Under the pieces are notes generated by a model. The model saw only the letters and a list, made by a program, of their open reading frames with translations, was not told where the DNA came from and ran no database searches. Positions 25,996-33,612 of a DNA stretch of 64,000 bases are shown one piece after another. Numbering within the stretch: position 1 is the stretch's first letter; every line of letters begins with the position of its first letter. A program made the position numbers and the translations under genes. Source of the stretch: CAVQCT01 sp964371785 (GTDB taxonomy: Bacteria > Zixibacteria > MSB-5A5 > GN15 > FEB-12); NCBI GenBank assembly GCA_964371785.1, contig CAYJOL010000002.1, positions 186,001-250,000 on the forward strand, in the 5' to 3' direction.

Positions 25996-26681
25996 GTGTC
26001 CGGCTCCTTGTCGAAGCCAGCCCTGCGGCTTTTGAACCAGTCTCTGAGCGTGCTCAACTGCCCCGATTCTATGTTATCGAACGTTCGATTAATCTGGAAC
26101 ACCATAATTCCCATGATGAATACGCCCACGAATACATCGAGCAGTATGCCAATTTCAATCAGCATCGACTCGGACTGGGCAAAAAAGACACCGAAGGCAT
26201 AGATCCCGTTCTCCAAGACGAGGTACCCCATTATTTGCATGAGAGCCTGCCTTCGACTCACGAGTAAAAACAATCCGGTAACGATAGTAAAGAAGACCAT
26301 CGGGATAGCGAGACGGTACCCGGCATGATCAGGCAATGGCAGTACATACCCCCACCACAACGAACTCCCCATCACGAGTATGCCGATCAACAGCGACGGC
26401 ATCGGACCGACATAGTACGTAATATGCCGGACCGAGCTAAGCTCACGGAGACTTCGCATCAGCAGGCGGGGGAAAACAATACCCTTGAGAAGGATTACGA
26501 GAATAGCGATCACAGCAAGTCGAACGGTCAGTCCCCCCTGATGCACACACAGCGGCAGTACTCCGAGGGCGAATCCCTGAAGGGTGACCAGGCGGACGGA
26601 AGCCTTGAGCCACTCGGCGCCGAGGAGCAGGAAGTTCACGATTATAATCAGGACAATGACTGCATTTACCAGATCATACAT
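25989..26681 (-). CDS. Hydrogenase-4-like membrane subunit E (HyfE-like)
   Basis: A 230-residue protein with about seven membrane segments; the C-terminal half (MGYLVLENGIYAFGVFFAQSESMLIEIGILLDVFVGVFIMG) has the acidic residues in membrane helices typical of HyfE and the NuoK-like fold. It belongs to the membrane arm. The stop overlaps the next start, and it follows the HyfC-like gene by 3 bases. Confidence 0.83.
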   Translation of the reverse strand: MYDLVNAVIVLIIIVNFLLLGAEWLKASVRLVTLQGFALGVLPLCVHQGGLTVRLAVIAILVILLKGIVFPRLLMRSLRELSSVRHITYYVGPMPSLLIGILVMGSSLWWGYVLPLPDHAGYRLAIPMVFFTIVTGLFLLVSRRQALMQIMGYLVLENGIYAFGVFFAQSESMLIEIGILLDVFVGVFIMGIMVFQINRTFDNIESGQLSTLRDWFKSRRAGFDKEPDTW

Positions 26682-26684
26682 ATA

Positions 26685-27599
26685 TCACCCGAGAACCAGA
26701 ATAGCTGCCAGCATTGAGATCGCCCCTGCTCCGACCAGAAGCTGGGGGACCTTGAGCAATCGCAAACGGGCCATCGACGACTCCACCACTCCAACGGTTA
26801 TCGCAAGCAATACCATTCCACCAAGCGCGAATCCCTCACGCATCCAGATGCTGGAATCAACCAGATTGGGCGATGCAACTCCGACAAACAGCGACCCAAG
26901 CAGCCAGAGTTTCAGCGCGCTTCCGTACGAGACGATTCCGAAATCCGGGCCGCCGTGATCCAGAACCATCACTTCATGGATCATGGTCAATTCAAGATGG
27001 GTCGCGGGATCATCGACCGGAATCCGAGAGTTTTCGGCGAGCAGTAGAATGAACAGTGATGTCGCCACAAGCGCCGGCGCCCCGATACTCCACCCGGTCA
27101 CTCCGGAAGTATACAGGATCGTGCTTAAAGACAGGCTGTGACTCAGACGGGATAGCGAGAGCAAGCCGACCAGCAGGGCCGGCTCAATCAGCATGGCATA
27201 CGTGATTTCTCGACTGGCTCCCATTCCCTCGAAACTCGAGCCGGTATCAAGCGCCGCCAGGACCGTGAAGAATCTGGCCAGACCAAGGACATAGGCTAGA
27301 AGAATAAGATCTCCATCAAAGGCAGGCCACACCGGGACACCCGCGAACGGTATCAGGGCCATGCCAACGATCACCGCAGCAAGTGTAATAACAGGACCGG
27401 CCCGAAAGACCCAGGATGTGGTGCGGCTGTAGACAGCGCCTTTACGAAGAAGCTTGAAAATGTCGTAATATGCCTGTAAAAGCGGTTGTCCGCGTCGGCC
27501 GGCCAGGAGAGCTTTTGTCCGGTTGATAATTCCGGGCAATAATGGTGCGGCTACGAGTCCCACGATGAGATGAGCTATCGGGAGAACATTGCTGTTCAT
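26685..27599 (-). CDS. Hydrogenase-4-like membrane subunit C (HyfC/NuoH-like)
   Basis: A 304-residue protein with about eight membrane segments and the NuoH/HycD hallmarks: RKGAVYS after LLQAYYDIFKL and E-rich loops (GMGASREITYAMLIEP, TMIHEVMVLD). It anchors the peripheral arm to the membrane and contributes to the ion path. The ATG at 27599 is chosen because it overlaps the upstream stop as ATGA. A longer frame upstream would run into the preceding gene. Confidence 0.87.
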   Translation of the reverse strand: MNSNVLPIAHLIVGLVAAPLLPGIINRTKALLAGRRGQPLLQAYYDIFKLLRKGAVYSRTTSWVFRAGPVITLAAVIVGMALIPFAGVPVWPAFDGDLILLAYVLGLARFFTVLAALDTGSSFEGMGASREITYAMLIEPALLVGLLSLSRLSHSLSLSTILYTSGVTGWSIGAPALVATSLFILLLAENSRIPVDDPATHLELTMIHEVMVLDHGGPDFGIVSYGSALKLWLLGSLFVGVASPNLVDSSIWMREGFALGGMVLLAITVGVVESSMARLRLLKVPQLLVGAGAISMLAAILVLG

Positions 27600-29572
27600 C
27601 GAAGTTTCCAGAATAAAAGAGTGAGCAGGGTAATCAATATGTACAGAATGTAGAGATGTACATTGCCGTGCTGAAGCCAGCGCAGACGACCGAGAATCCA
27701 CGCGACACCACGAAACAACGGTTCATAAACTTTAACCAGGAGACCGTCTGAATTCTTCACGACCAGAAACGACTTGGTTGGAAACGGACCGGCCGGAAGC
27801 AACGACCGTTTGCGAATTGACAGCAGGCCGGCGAAAAGTCCCGTGGTGATCTGGACAAAAGAGAATCCTCTGTATTGCATCGTGGTGTCTGGGACAGCAT
27901 AACCGCAATCCCAGGTGACGGACGCTCTCACAGTTCGGCGGCGGAGGGTCTGGAGCCTGACAAAAGCAAGTGCGACTATCAAGAACATGAGAGCGCCGCT
28001 CGCGATGCTTAATATCCTCATCGGTTTTGCCGACTGTTGAAACGCCTCGACAGCCATGGTCGCAGCACCACCGCCAAACGATGCAACTACGCCGCCCAAT
28101 ACGCCCGGGATTACAAAAGCTCCCAGACCGACTACAATGCATAGTCCGGCCAGCATCAACATTGGAGCCGTCATCCCCCAGTCGGATTCGGTCGCCGATC
28201 CGGCGGCCTCAGTCCGTGGCGACCCGAGAAATCCGATTCCCACGAGCTTCGTGAAACAGATTGCGGCCAGACCGCCGATCAGCGCCAAACCGATCACCAC
28301 GACTATTGACATCGCGGCCAGGTCGGTTCTGGCAGAAACCGCGCCATCGAGCGCCCCCAGGTAGATGAGGAATTCGCTTATGAAACCGTTGCCAATCGGT
28401 AGGCCGACAATCGAAACGGATGCGACTAGGGTGACGAATGCGGTGCGTGGCATACGTTTGAGCAATCCACCCAGTCGATCAATTTCGAGCGTGCCGGTTC
28501 TTTGAAGCACCGATCCGGACGCCAGAAACAGCGCTCCCTTAAATAATGAGTGATTAATCACGTGGAGCAAAGCGCCACCCATTCCCATGGCCATTATTAC
28601 CGGCGAATTGGTCGACCATCCGAGCACACCAACTCCGATTCCGATTCCGATGATCCCTATATTCTCGACACTTGAATATGCCAGCAATCGTTTGATATTT
28701 GATTGCGTCGTTGCGTATAAAACGCCCACCACTCCGGAAGTCAGCCCCAGGATGATCAGTACAACACCCCACCAGTATGAGGGGACGCCAAGAAAAGTGA
28801 GTGAGCGTAACAGACCGTACACACCCATCTTGATCATGACGGCCGACATGAGGGCCGATATGTGACTGGGCGCCACCGGGTGGGCCTCGGGCAGCCAGAC
28901 ATGCAGCGGCATGAAGCCCGCTTTCGAGCCAAAGCCGATGAGAGCGGTGAGAAACAAAATACCCGACATCTCCGGTGAACGCACAAAAGAGCTGAAATCA
29001 AGTGAACCCGACTGGTGAGCAAGCATGAGAAAGAAGGCCAATACGAAGGCCGCCCCGATATGTGCCGCGAAGAAATAGATCTTTCCTGCCCGCCGGACCG
29101 AGCGCTTGTTGTGATCCAGCGTCACCAAAAAGAACGAACTTACGGACATCACTTCCCACGCTACCAGAAAGAGTACTGCGTTACGCGCCACCACAACCAT
29201 CGCCATCGATGCGATCAGCACACCCGTGAAAAACCAGACCGGCGACGGATTGTGTTCGGATCGGTGGTGCCATAGATACGAAGTTCCATATACGCACACA
29301 GGAATTGAAACGACAAATATGACCAGAAGAAACAGGGCGGACAGCGGGTCCAGACCGACACTGAAACTGCCCCCCGGAACGCTCCAGGGTAATTCCAGCG
29401 ACCCACCGGCGCCATACATCAGCGCGGTGACGGTGGGGATCAGGCCGATCACGCAACCAATCACTATTCCCGATACACCTGCTGCCGACGCCGCCGCCGG
29501 GTATCGGTATAGACTCAATGACACGAGGCTGGCGAATAGAATGATGACGATTGCGAGAAGCAATGTCTCCAT
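27596..29572 (-). CDS. Hydrogenase-4-like antiporter-type membrane subunit B (HyfB-like)
   Basis: A 658-residue membrane protein with about 16 segments. The NuoL/M-like core contains WEVMSVSSFFLV (glutamate), GSKAGFMPLHVWLPEAHPVAPS (lysine) and HVINHSLFKGALFL (lysine), the residues of the proton channel. The extra C-terminal helices match HyfB/HycC. It is the first structural gene of the complex, 5 bases after the HTH-EIIA regulator. Confidence 0.88.
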   Translation of the reverse strand: METLLLAIVIILFASLVSLSLYRYPAAASAAGVSGIVIGCVIGLIPTVTALMYGAGGSLELPWSVPGGSFSVGLDPLSALFLLVIFVVSIPVCVYGTSYLWHHRSEHNPSPVWFFTGVLIASMAMVVVARNAVLFLVAWEVMSVSSFFLVTLDHNKRSVRRAGKIYFFAAHIGAAFVLAFFLMLAHQSGSLDFSSFVRSPEMSGILFLTALIGFGSKAGFMPLHVWLPEAHPVAPSHISALMSAVMIKMGVYGLLRSLTFLGVPSYWWGVVLIILGLTSGVVGVLYATTQSNIKRLLAYSSVENIGIIGIGIGVGVLGWSTNSPVIMAMGMGGALLHVINHSLFKGALFLASGSVLQRTGTLEIDRLGGLLKRMPRTAFVTLVASVSIVGLPIGNGFISEFLIYLGALDGAVSARTDLAAMSIVVVIGLALIGGLAAICFTKLVGIGFLGSPRTEAAGSATESDWGMTAPMLMLAGLCIVVGLGAFVIPGVLGGVVASFGGGAATMAVEAFQQSAKPMRILSIASGALMFLIVALAFVRLQTLRRRTVRASVTWDCGYAVPDTTMQYRGFSFVQITTGLFAGLLSIRKRSLLPAGPFPTKSFLVVKNSDGLLVKVYEPLFRGVAWILGRLRWLQHGNVHLYILYILITLLTLLFWKLR

Positions 29573-29577
29573 GCCGG

Positions 29578-30282
29578 CTACCTGACCTGTGGCTGATTGG
29601 TAGAGACTTTTACCAGCGTATCTTCCACCTTCTTACAGGCGTCGAAGATCTCTTCGCGCAGACCCTGCCGCTGGATGGCATTGTGGAAAGCCTGGTCTCG
29701 AAGCGCATACGCAAGCCGTGAAATCAGGTGGAGATGTCCCCGAACAGTCGGACTAATAACGGTGAAAAGGGCGTACACCGGCTGACCGTCGATTGCGCCA
29801 AAATCCACCCGACGCTCCAGAAAGAACAAGGTTACCATAGGTTCCGACAGGTGAAATACTACTGGGTTCCGCACATGTGGGATCGCAATGCCTTCGCCAA
29901 TTCCGGTCGAAGACAGCTCTTCACGTGCCACCAGAACCTGATACAGAAACTCCCGGTCTACTTCCGGAGGCAGCTGCAACAACTGCACTACGTTCTTCAG
30001 CACCGCCCATTTATCAGCACCGTCGACCCGATAGCTGATTCCGCCGAATTGTAGCGCCTGAAGCAGCGATGGCATGGCGACACCGTTCGTCTCAGGCTCG
30101 GCGAAAATCTCCGGCGAGACGGGGATTTTACGTGAAGTTGCCCACTCCAGTATCTCGGCTCTGTTAAATCTATATTGGTCGCGTACCTGATAGGCCGGCA
30201 TAGTCCCCTGACCAATCCATCGGTAAACCGTTTTCTCAGAAACACTTAGAAGTTTTGCGACATCACGCACCGAGAGTGTCAT
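29578..30282 (-). CDS. Regulator fusing a helix-turn-helix to a PTS EIIA (PtsN-like) domain
   Basis: A 234-residue two-domain protein. Residues 1-60 form an excisionase/MerR-type helix-turn-helix (VRDVAKLLSVSEKTVYRWIGQGTMPAYQVRDQYRF). Residues about 70-230 form a PTS EIIA type-2 (nitrogen PTS-like) domain. The phospho-acceptor histidine lies in GIAIPHVRNP, so phosphorylation by HPr-like proteins is possible. No sugar-specific EIIB/C is near. Being the first gene of the Ehr operon, it probably ties expression of the complex to a phosphorelay or energy state. The target site is not known, but three repeats precede the gene. Confidence 0.85.
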   Translation of the reverse strand: MTLSVRDVAKLLSVSEKTVYRWIGQGTMPAYQVRDQYRFNRAEILEWATSRKIPVSPEIFAEPETNGVAMPSLLQALQFGGISYRVDGADKWAVLKNVVQLLQLPPEVDREFLYQVLVAREELSSTGIGEGIAIPHVRNPVVFHLSEPMVTLFFLERRVDFGAIDGQPVYALFTVISPTVRGHLHLISRLAYALRDQAFHNAIQRQGLREEIFDACKKVEDTLVKVSTNQPQVR

Positions 30283-30285
30283 ACA

Positions 30286-30311
30286 TTCTCATCTTTCTCA
30301 CTAATTCTCAT
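30286..30311 (-). promoter_or_regulatory. Three phased direct repeats before the HTH-EIIA gene
   Basis: TTCTCAT/C occurs three times on the plus strand (30286-30292, 30295-30301, 30305-30311), or RTGAGAA on the coding strand. The spacing is 9 and 10 bases and the array ends at the start codon. This looks like an array of protein-binding sites, perhaps for autoregulation. Confidence 0.4.
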
Positions 30312-30551
30312 TTACCGCCACCGTACGAAATTCTGGGACACTAAGCAGGTTTTTGGATCAATAGTCAAGGGAAAAAGAGTTCAAAATGCCGGGGTATGAC
30401 TGATGCGTCCGTAACCCTCGGTGTAAGCTGCGGTTCTGGTCGATAATTCAACCGCCGCAAAGTTGAGTTTTTCAGGTTGAGAAAGTACCAATTCGGACCT
30501 AAGCGCTCGAAGGGATCCCGGAACATGTGGGGACTAACCGGCTGTTTTGCC

Positions 30552-30579
30552 TTGTAAAAAGCCCGACTCAGGGTATATT
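30552..30579 (+). promoter_or_regulatory. Putative promoter of the mgtE transcription unit
   Basis: TTGTAA (30552-30557), 16 bases, TATATT (30574-30579). It would give a leader of roughly 390 bases before mgtE, containing two small ORFs. Confidence 0.45.
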
Positions 30580-30638
30580 GCACCCGGTTTTGCGGCCGGA
30601 ATGCCCGACCGCCAGGATCACTCGATATGGAGGACGAA

Positions 30639-30770
30639 ATGAACAGCCCCGATGGTGGCAGTAGTCCGAGCGCCACACAGACTTTGACAAGACAGGAACA
30701 AGAAGAACCTGGCTCTATCAAACGCAATGGAGCCGCGGCGCCGACGTATCCCTCCTTTCTTCTCTGCTGA
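30639..30770 (+). CDS. Small ORF in the mgtE leader (43 aa)
   Basis: A 43-codon ORF, hydrophilic at first and ending PTYPSFLLC. It has a strong GGAGGA ribosome-binding site seven bases before the ATG, which is the main support. No similarity is recognised. It could be a leader peptide or chance. Confidence 0.35.
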   Translation: MNSPDGGSSPSATQTLTRQEQEEPGSIKRNGAAAPTYPSFLLC

Positions 30771-30832
30771 GTTGAGCAAGGATTCGCCTCCAGCCGCCTG
30801 CACTCCGTTGCGGCCAGGACACGAGGTGAACC

Positions 30833-30976
30833 ATGAAAAATCCAATTATTGTCCCGGAGTTGCGGGAATCAATCGCTAAAAAGAATGAATATGATCTTTA
30901 CGATAGTTGCACTGTCGTGGAGGCAATCCGTAGCCGAACTATCCCCCCCATGGTACTTCCGCGAAAGGACTCATAA
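30833..30976 (+). CDS. Small ORF translationally coupled to mgtE (47 aa)
   Basis: A 47-codon ORF with a strong GAGGTGA ribosome-binding site. Its stop overlaps the mgtE start as TAATG, which implies translational coupling. The segment VPELRESIAKKNEYDLYD resembles the start of MgtE itself (WPEIKELIRGKDYAILKE), so it may be a remnant or duplicate of the N-terminal region. A proline-containing tail (RTIPPMVLPRKDS) follows. It could also act as a regulatory leader peptide sensing magnesium, as proline-rich leaders do in enterobacterial mgt genes. That is speculation. Confidence 0.5.
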   Translation: MKNPIIVPELRESIAKKNEYDLYDSCTVVEAIRSRTIPPMVLPRKDS

Positions 30977-32355
30977 TGCTCAGAGAATTATTGTGGCCGG
31001 AAATTAAGGAGCTGATTCGGGGCAAGGACTACGCAATTCTCAAGGAGGCTATGTCCCAGCTGGAACCGCCGGAGATAGCCGAGTTGTTGTCCGGGGTGCC
31101 GGATGAGGACTGGACGGTTCTCTTTCGCCTGCTCGGCCGCCAGAAAGCCGCCCAGGTGTTTGCATACCTGCCCCATGAGGAACAGGAACTTGTTTTAGAG
31201 AATCTGACGAACGAGCATCTGGGTACCCTGCTGAATGAATTGAGCCCGGACGACCGCACGAAACTGTTCGAGGAGCTTCCCGCCAATGTCACCCGTCAGC
31301 TCATGACCCTGCTTGCTCCGGGAGAGCTTGCCCAGGCGCGCATGCTTCTTGGCTACCCCGAATACAGCGTAGGGCGTCTGATGACTCCGGACTATGTGGC
31401 GATCCGGCCTGAATGGACAATTGCCCAGGCGCTCGATCACATCCGGCAGCATGGTCGTGATGCTGAAACTATCAACGTGATTTATGTGGTCGACGAGAAT
31501 GGACGGCTTATCGATGACTTGCGCTTACGGACGCTGATTCTGGCCGATGCTCAGGCGACGGTGACCTCGGTAATGAACTATCAATTCGAAGCGCTTCGGG
31601 CTGATGAAGACCAGGAAGCGGCTGTTAAGATGATCCGGGACCTCGACCGAATCGCCTTGCCGGTAACCGATTCCGAAGGCATCCTGCTGGGAATTGTGAC
31701 TGTTGACGACGTCCTTGATGTTGTTTCGGAAGAAGCCACGGAGGACATGCACAAGATCGGCGGTCTGGAAGCTATCGATACTCCGTACTTAAGTACGCCC
31801 ATTCCGTCGTTGATAAAAAAGCGGGCGCGCTGGCTTGTTTTCTTGTTTCTGGGAGAAATGCTTACGGCAACGGCCATGGGGTATTTTGAAAAAGAGATTG
31901 CCCGAGCCGTAGTACTGGCGTTATTCGTGCCGCTCATCATCTCCAGCGGAGGCAATAGCGGTTCTCAGGCCGCAACACTGATAATTCGTGCGATGGCCCT
32001 TGGCGAAGTGAAGTTGAGAGACTGGTGGCGGGTGATGCGTCGGGAGCTTTTGTCAGGACTCTCTCTCGGGTCAATCCTGGGGGCGATCGGCTTCTTTCGA
32101 ATCATGATCTGGGAACACATCTTTCACGTCTACGGTGTTCACTGGTTGCTCGTGGCAATTACTGTTGCCCTCGCACTCGTCGGCGTAGTCATGTGGGGGA
32201 CACTGTCCGGCTCGATGTTACCGTTCGTACTGCGACGAGCTGGGGCTGATCCGGCCGCTTCATCGGCACCTTTCGTGGCCACCCTTGTCGACGTGACTGG
32301 GCTGGTGATATACTTCTCGGTGGCGGCGGTAATCCTGAGCGGAACATTGCTTTAG
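30976..32355 (+). CDS. mgtE: Magnesium transporter MgtE
   Basis: A 459-residue Mg2+ channel of the CorC/MgtE group. The N-terminal superhelical domain (about 1-130) and paired CBS domains (about 130-255, VTSVMNYQFEALRADEDQEAA and GIVTVDDVLDVV) form the cytoplasmic magnesium sensor. Five membrane segments follow from about 275, with the pore motif LIISSGGNSGSQAATLIIRAMALGE. The length and domain order match the family. The ATG is coupled to the upstream small ORF and has AGGA at -9. Confidence 0.92.
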   Translation: MLRELLWPEIKELIRGKDYAILKEAMSQLEPPEIAELLSGVPDEDWTVLFRLLGRQKAAQVFAYLPHEEQELVLENLTNEHLGTLLNELSPDDRTKLFEELPANVTRQLMTLLAPGELAQARMLLGYPEYSVGRLMTPDYVAIRPEWTIAQALDHIRQHGRDAETINVIYVVDENGRLIDDLRLRTLILADAQATVTSVMNYQFEALRADEDQEAAVKMIRDLDRIALPVTDSEGILLGIVTVDDVLDVVSEEATEDMHKIGGLEAIDTPYLSTPIPSLIKKRARWLVFLFLGEMLTATAMGYFEKEIARAVVLALFVPLIISSGGNSGSQAATLIIRAMALGEVKLRDWWRVMRRELLSGLSLGSILGAIGFFRIMIWEHIFHVYGVHWLLVAITVALALVGVVMWGTLSGSMLPFVLRRAGADPAASSAPFVATLVDVTGLVIYFSVAAVILSGTLL

Positions 32356-32488
32356 AAATTGCGAGCCCCAATCCGTCATCACCGCCAACTGTGGCGTTTT
32401 AGGTGGCAACGGCAAGCGGACGAAGTTCTTGCGGTGGGCTATTTTGAACAATACTTAATACAAGGATATTTCTGTCCCGATTAACCGC

Positions 32489-32517
32489 TTGTCAGCTTCG
32501 GGAAATTGCGCTATATT
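32489..32517 (+). promoter_or_regulatory. Promoter of the RND efflux pair
   Basis: TTGTCA (32489-32494), 17 bases, TATATT (32512-32517), 33 bases before the membrane-fusion gene. Confidence 0.6.
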
Positions 32518-32549
32518 CGCACGCCGGCATATAAACAATAGTTAGGAAG

Positions 32550-33602
32550 ATGATGGAATTGCGAGCATTGATATTGTCAGCAACAGCAGCAGCCGTGGTG
32601 TTGGTCGGCTGCGGGAAAAAGGAAAGTAGTCAGGCACGACAGGCCGGCAGCGGCCCGCTTCCGGTGGACGCTATCATCGTTCAACCTCAACCGTTCGATA
32701 ACCGTATATTCGCAACCGGCACGCTGTTGGCTAACGAGGAAGTCGAACTTCGCTCCGAAATTTCCGGGCGGGTTGTGGGTGTGTATTTCGAAGAAGGAAA
32801 GCGGGTGCACCGCGGTGATACTCTGGTTAAGATAAACGATGAGGAACTGCAGGCTCAGCTCAGACGTAAGCGGCTTGAAGAGAAACTCAGCGCGGACGAA
32901 GAGAAACGCAAAAAGGCGCTGTTCGATATCAATGGCATCAGCCGCGAAGATTATGACCGGGCGCTGAACGCGCTTGATATGATCAAAGCTGAACGCGAGG
33001 TAATTGAATCTCAACTCGACAAGACCGAAATCGTCGCGCCGTTCGATGGAATTATCGGACTTCGCTATGTCAGCGAGGGGAGCTTCATTTCTCCCACAAC
33101 CCGAATCGCGACCATCCAGGACCTTGATTCGGTCAAAGTTGAATTTTCCGTCCCCGAAAAACATGCCCGCCTGCTTCACGACGGCACGCAGGTGCTCGTG
33201 CAGGTTGGCGACGCGCAGACGTGGCGTGACGGGAAAGTGTTCGCAGTCGAGGCCAAAGTTGACCCGGCCACGCGCACGATCAGAGCCCGCGCAATCATCC
33301 CCAATGCCGACCGCAAGCTCATTCCCGGGTCGTTCTCAAAGGTAGAAATTACGCTCGAACGATTCCCCGATGCCATTATCATTCCTGGCGGCGCGGTGAT
33401 TCCGCAACTTGAGGGTGAATATGTGTTCGTCTGCCGGAACGGCGGAGCCCAGTCGGTTCGCGTTAACACGGGCATCCGCACCGACCGGGATATTCAGATT
33501 ATCGATGGACTCGCGGCCGGTGACACGCTGATTACCACCGGATTGTTACAGTTGACCGAAGGCCGGGCGGTTTCGATCAGTACAATTACAAACTCACAAT
33601 AG
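32550..33602 (+). CDS. RND efflux periplasmic adaptor (membrane-fusion lipoprotein)
   Basis: A 350-residue HlyD/MexA-type adaptor. The N-terminus is a lipoprotein signal with the lipobox LVGC near residue 22. The barrel-sandwich (lipoyl) halves flank a helical hairpin (about 95-155: EEELQAQLRRKRLEEKLSADEE), followed by a beta-barrel and membrane-proximal domain. It links the inner-membrane RND pump to an outer-membrane channel, which is not encoded here. The RND pump starts 10 bases downstream. Confidence 0.92.
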   Translation: MMELRALILSATAAAVVLVGCGKKESSQARQAGSGPLPVDAIIVQPQPFDNRIFATGTLLANEEVELRSEISGRVVGVYFEEGKRVHRGDTLVKINDEELQAQLRRKRLEEKLSADEEKRKKALFDINGISREDYDRALNALDMIKAEREVIESQLDKTEIVAPFDGIIGLRYVSEGSFISPTTRIATIQDLDSVKVEFSVPEKHARLLHDGTQVLVQVGDAQTWRDGKVFAVEAKVDPATRTIRARAIIPNADRKLIPGSFSKVEITLERFPDAIIIPGGAVIPQLEGEYVFVCRNGGAQSVRVNTGIRTDRDIQIIDGLAAGDTLITTGLLQLTEGRAVSISTITNSQ

Positions 33603-33612
33603 CGGCGCTGAT

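Larger units (their letters stand above)
30283..30638. other. Intergenic region upstream of Ehr operon and mgtE
   Basis: About 356 bases between divergent units. It holds the repeats at its left edge and a promoter-like TTGTAA-N16-TATATT at 30552-30579 (plus). No ORF or RNA gene is recognised. Confidence 0.5.

Noticed and set aside
30365..30845. Minus-strand ORFs upstream of mgtE
   Set aside because: No ribosome-binding sites and implausible, arginine/serine-rich translations.
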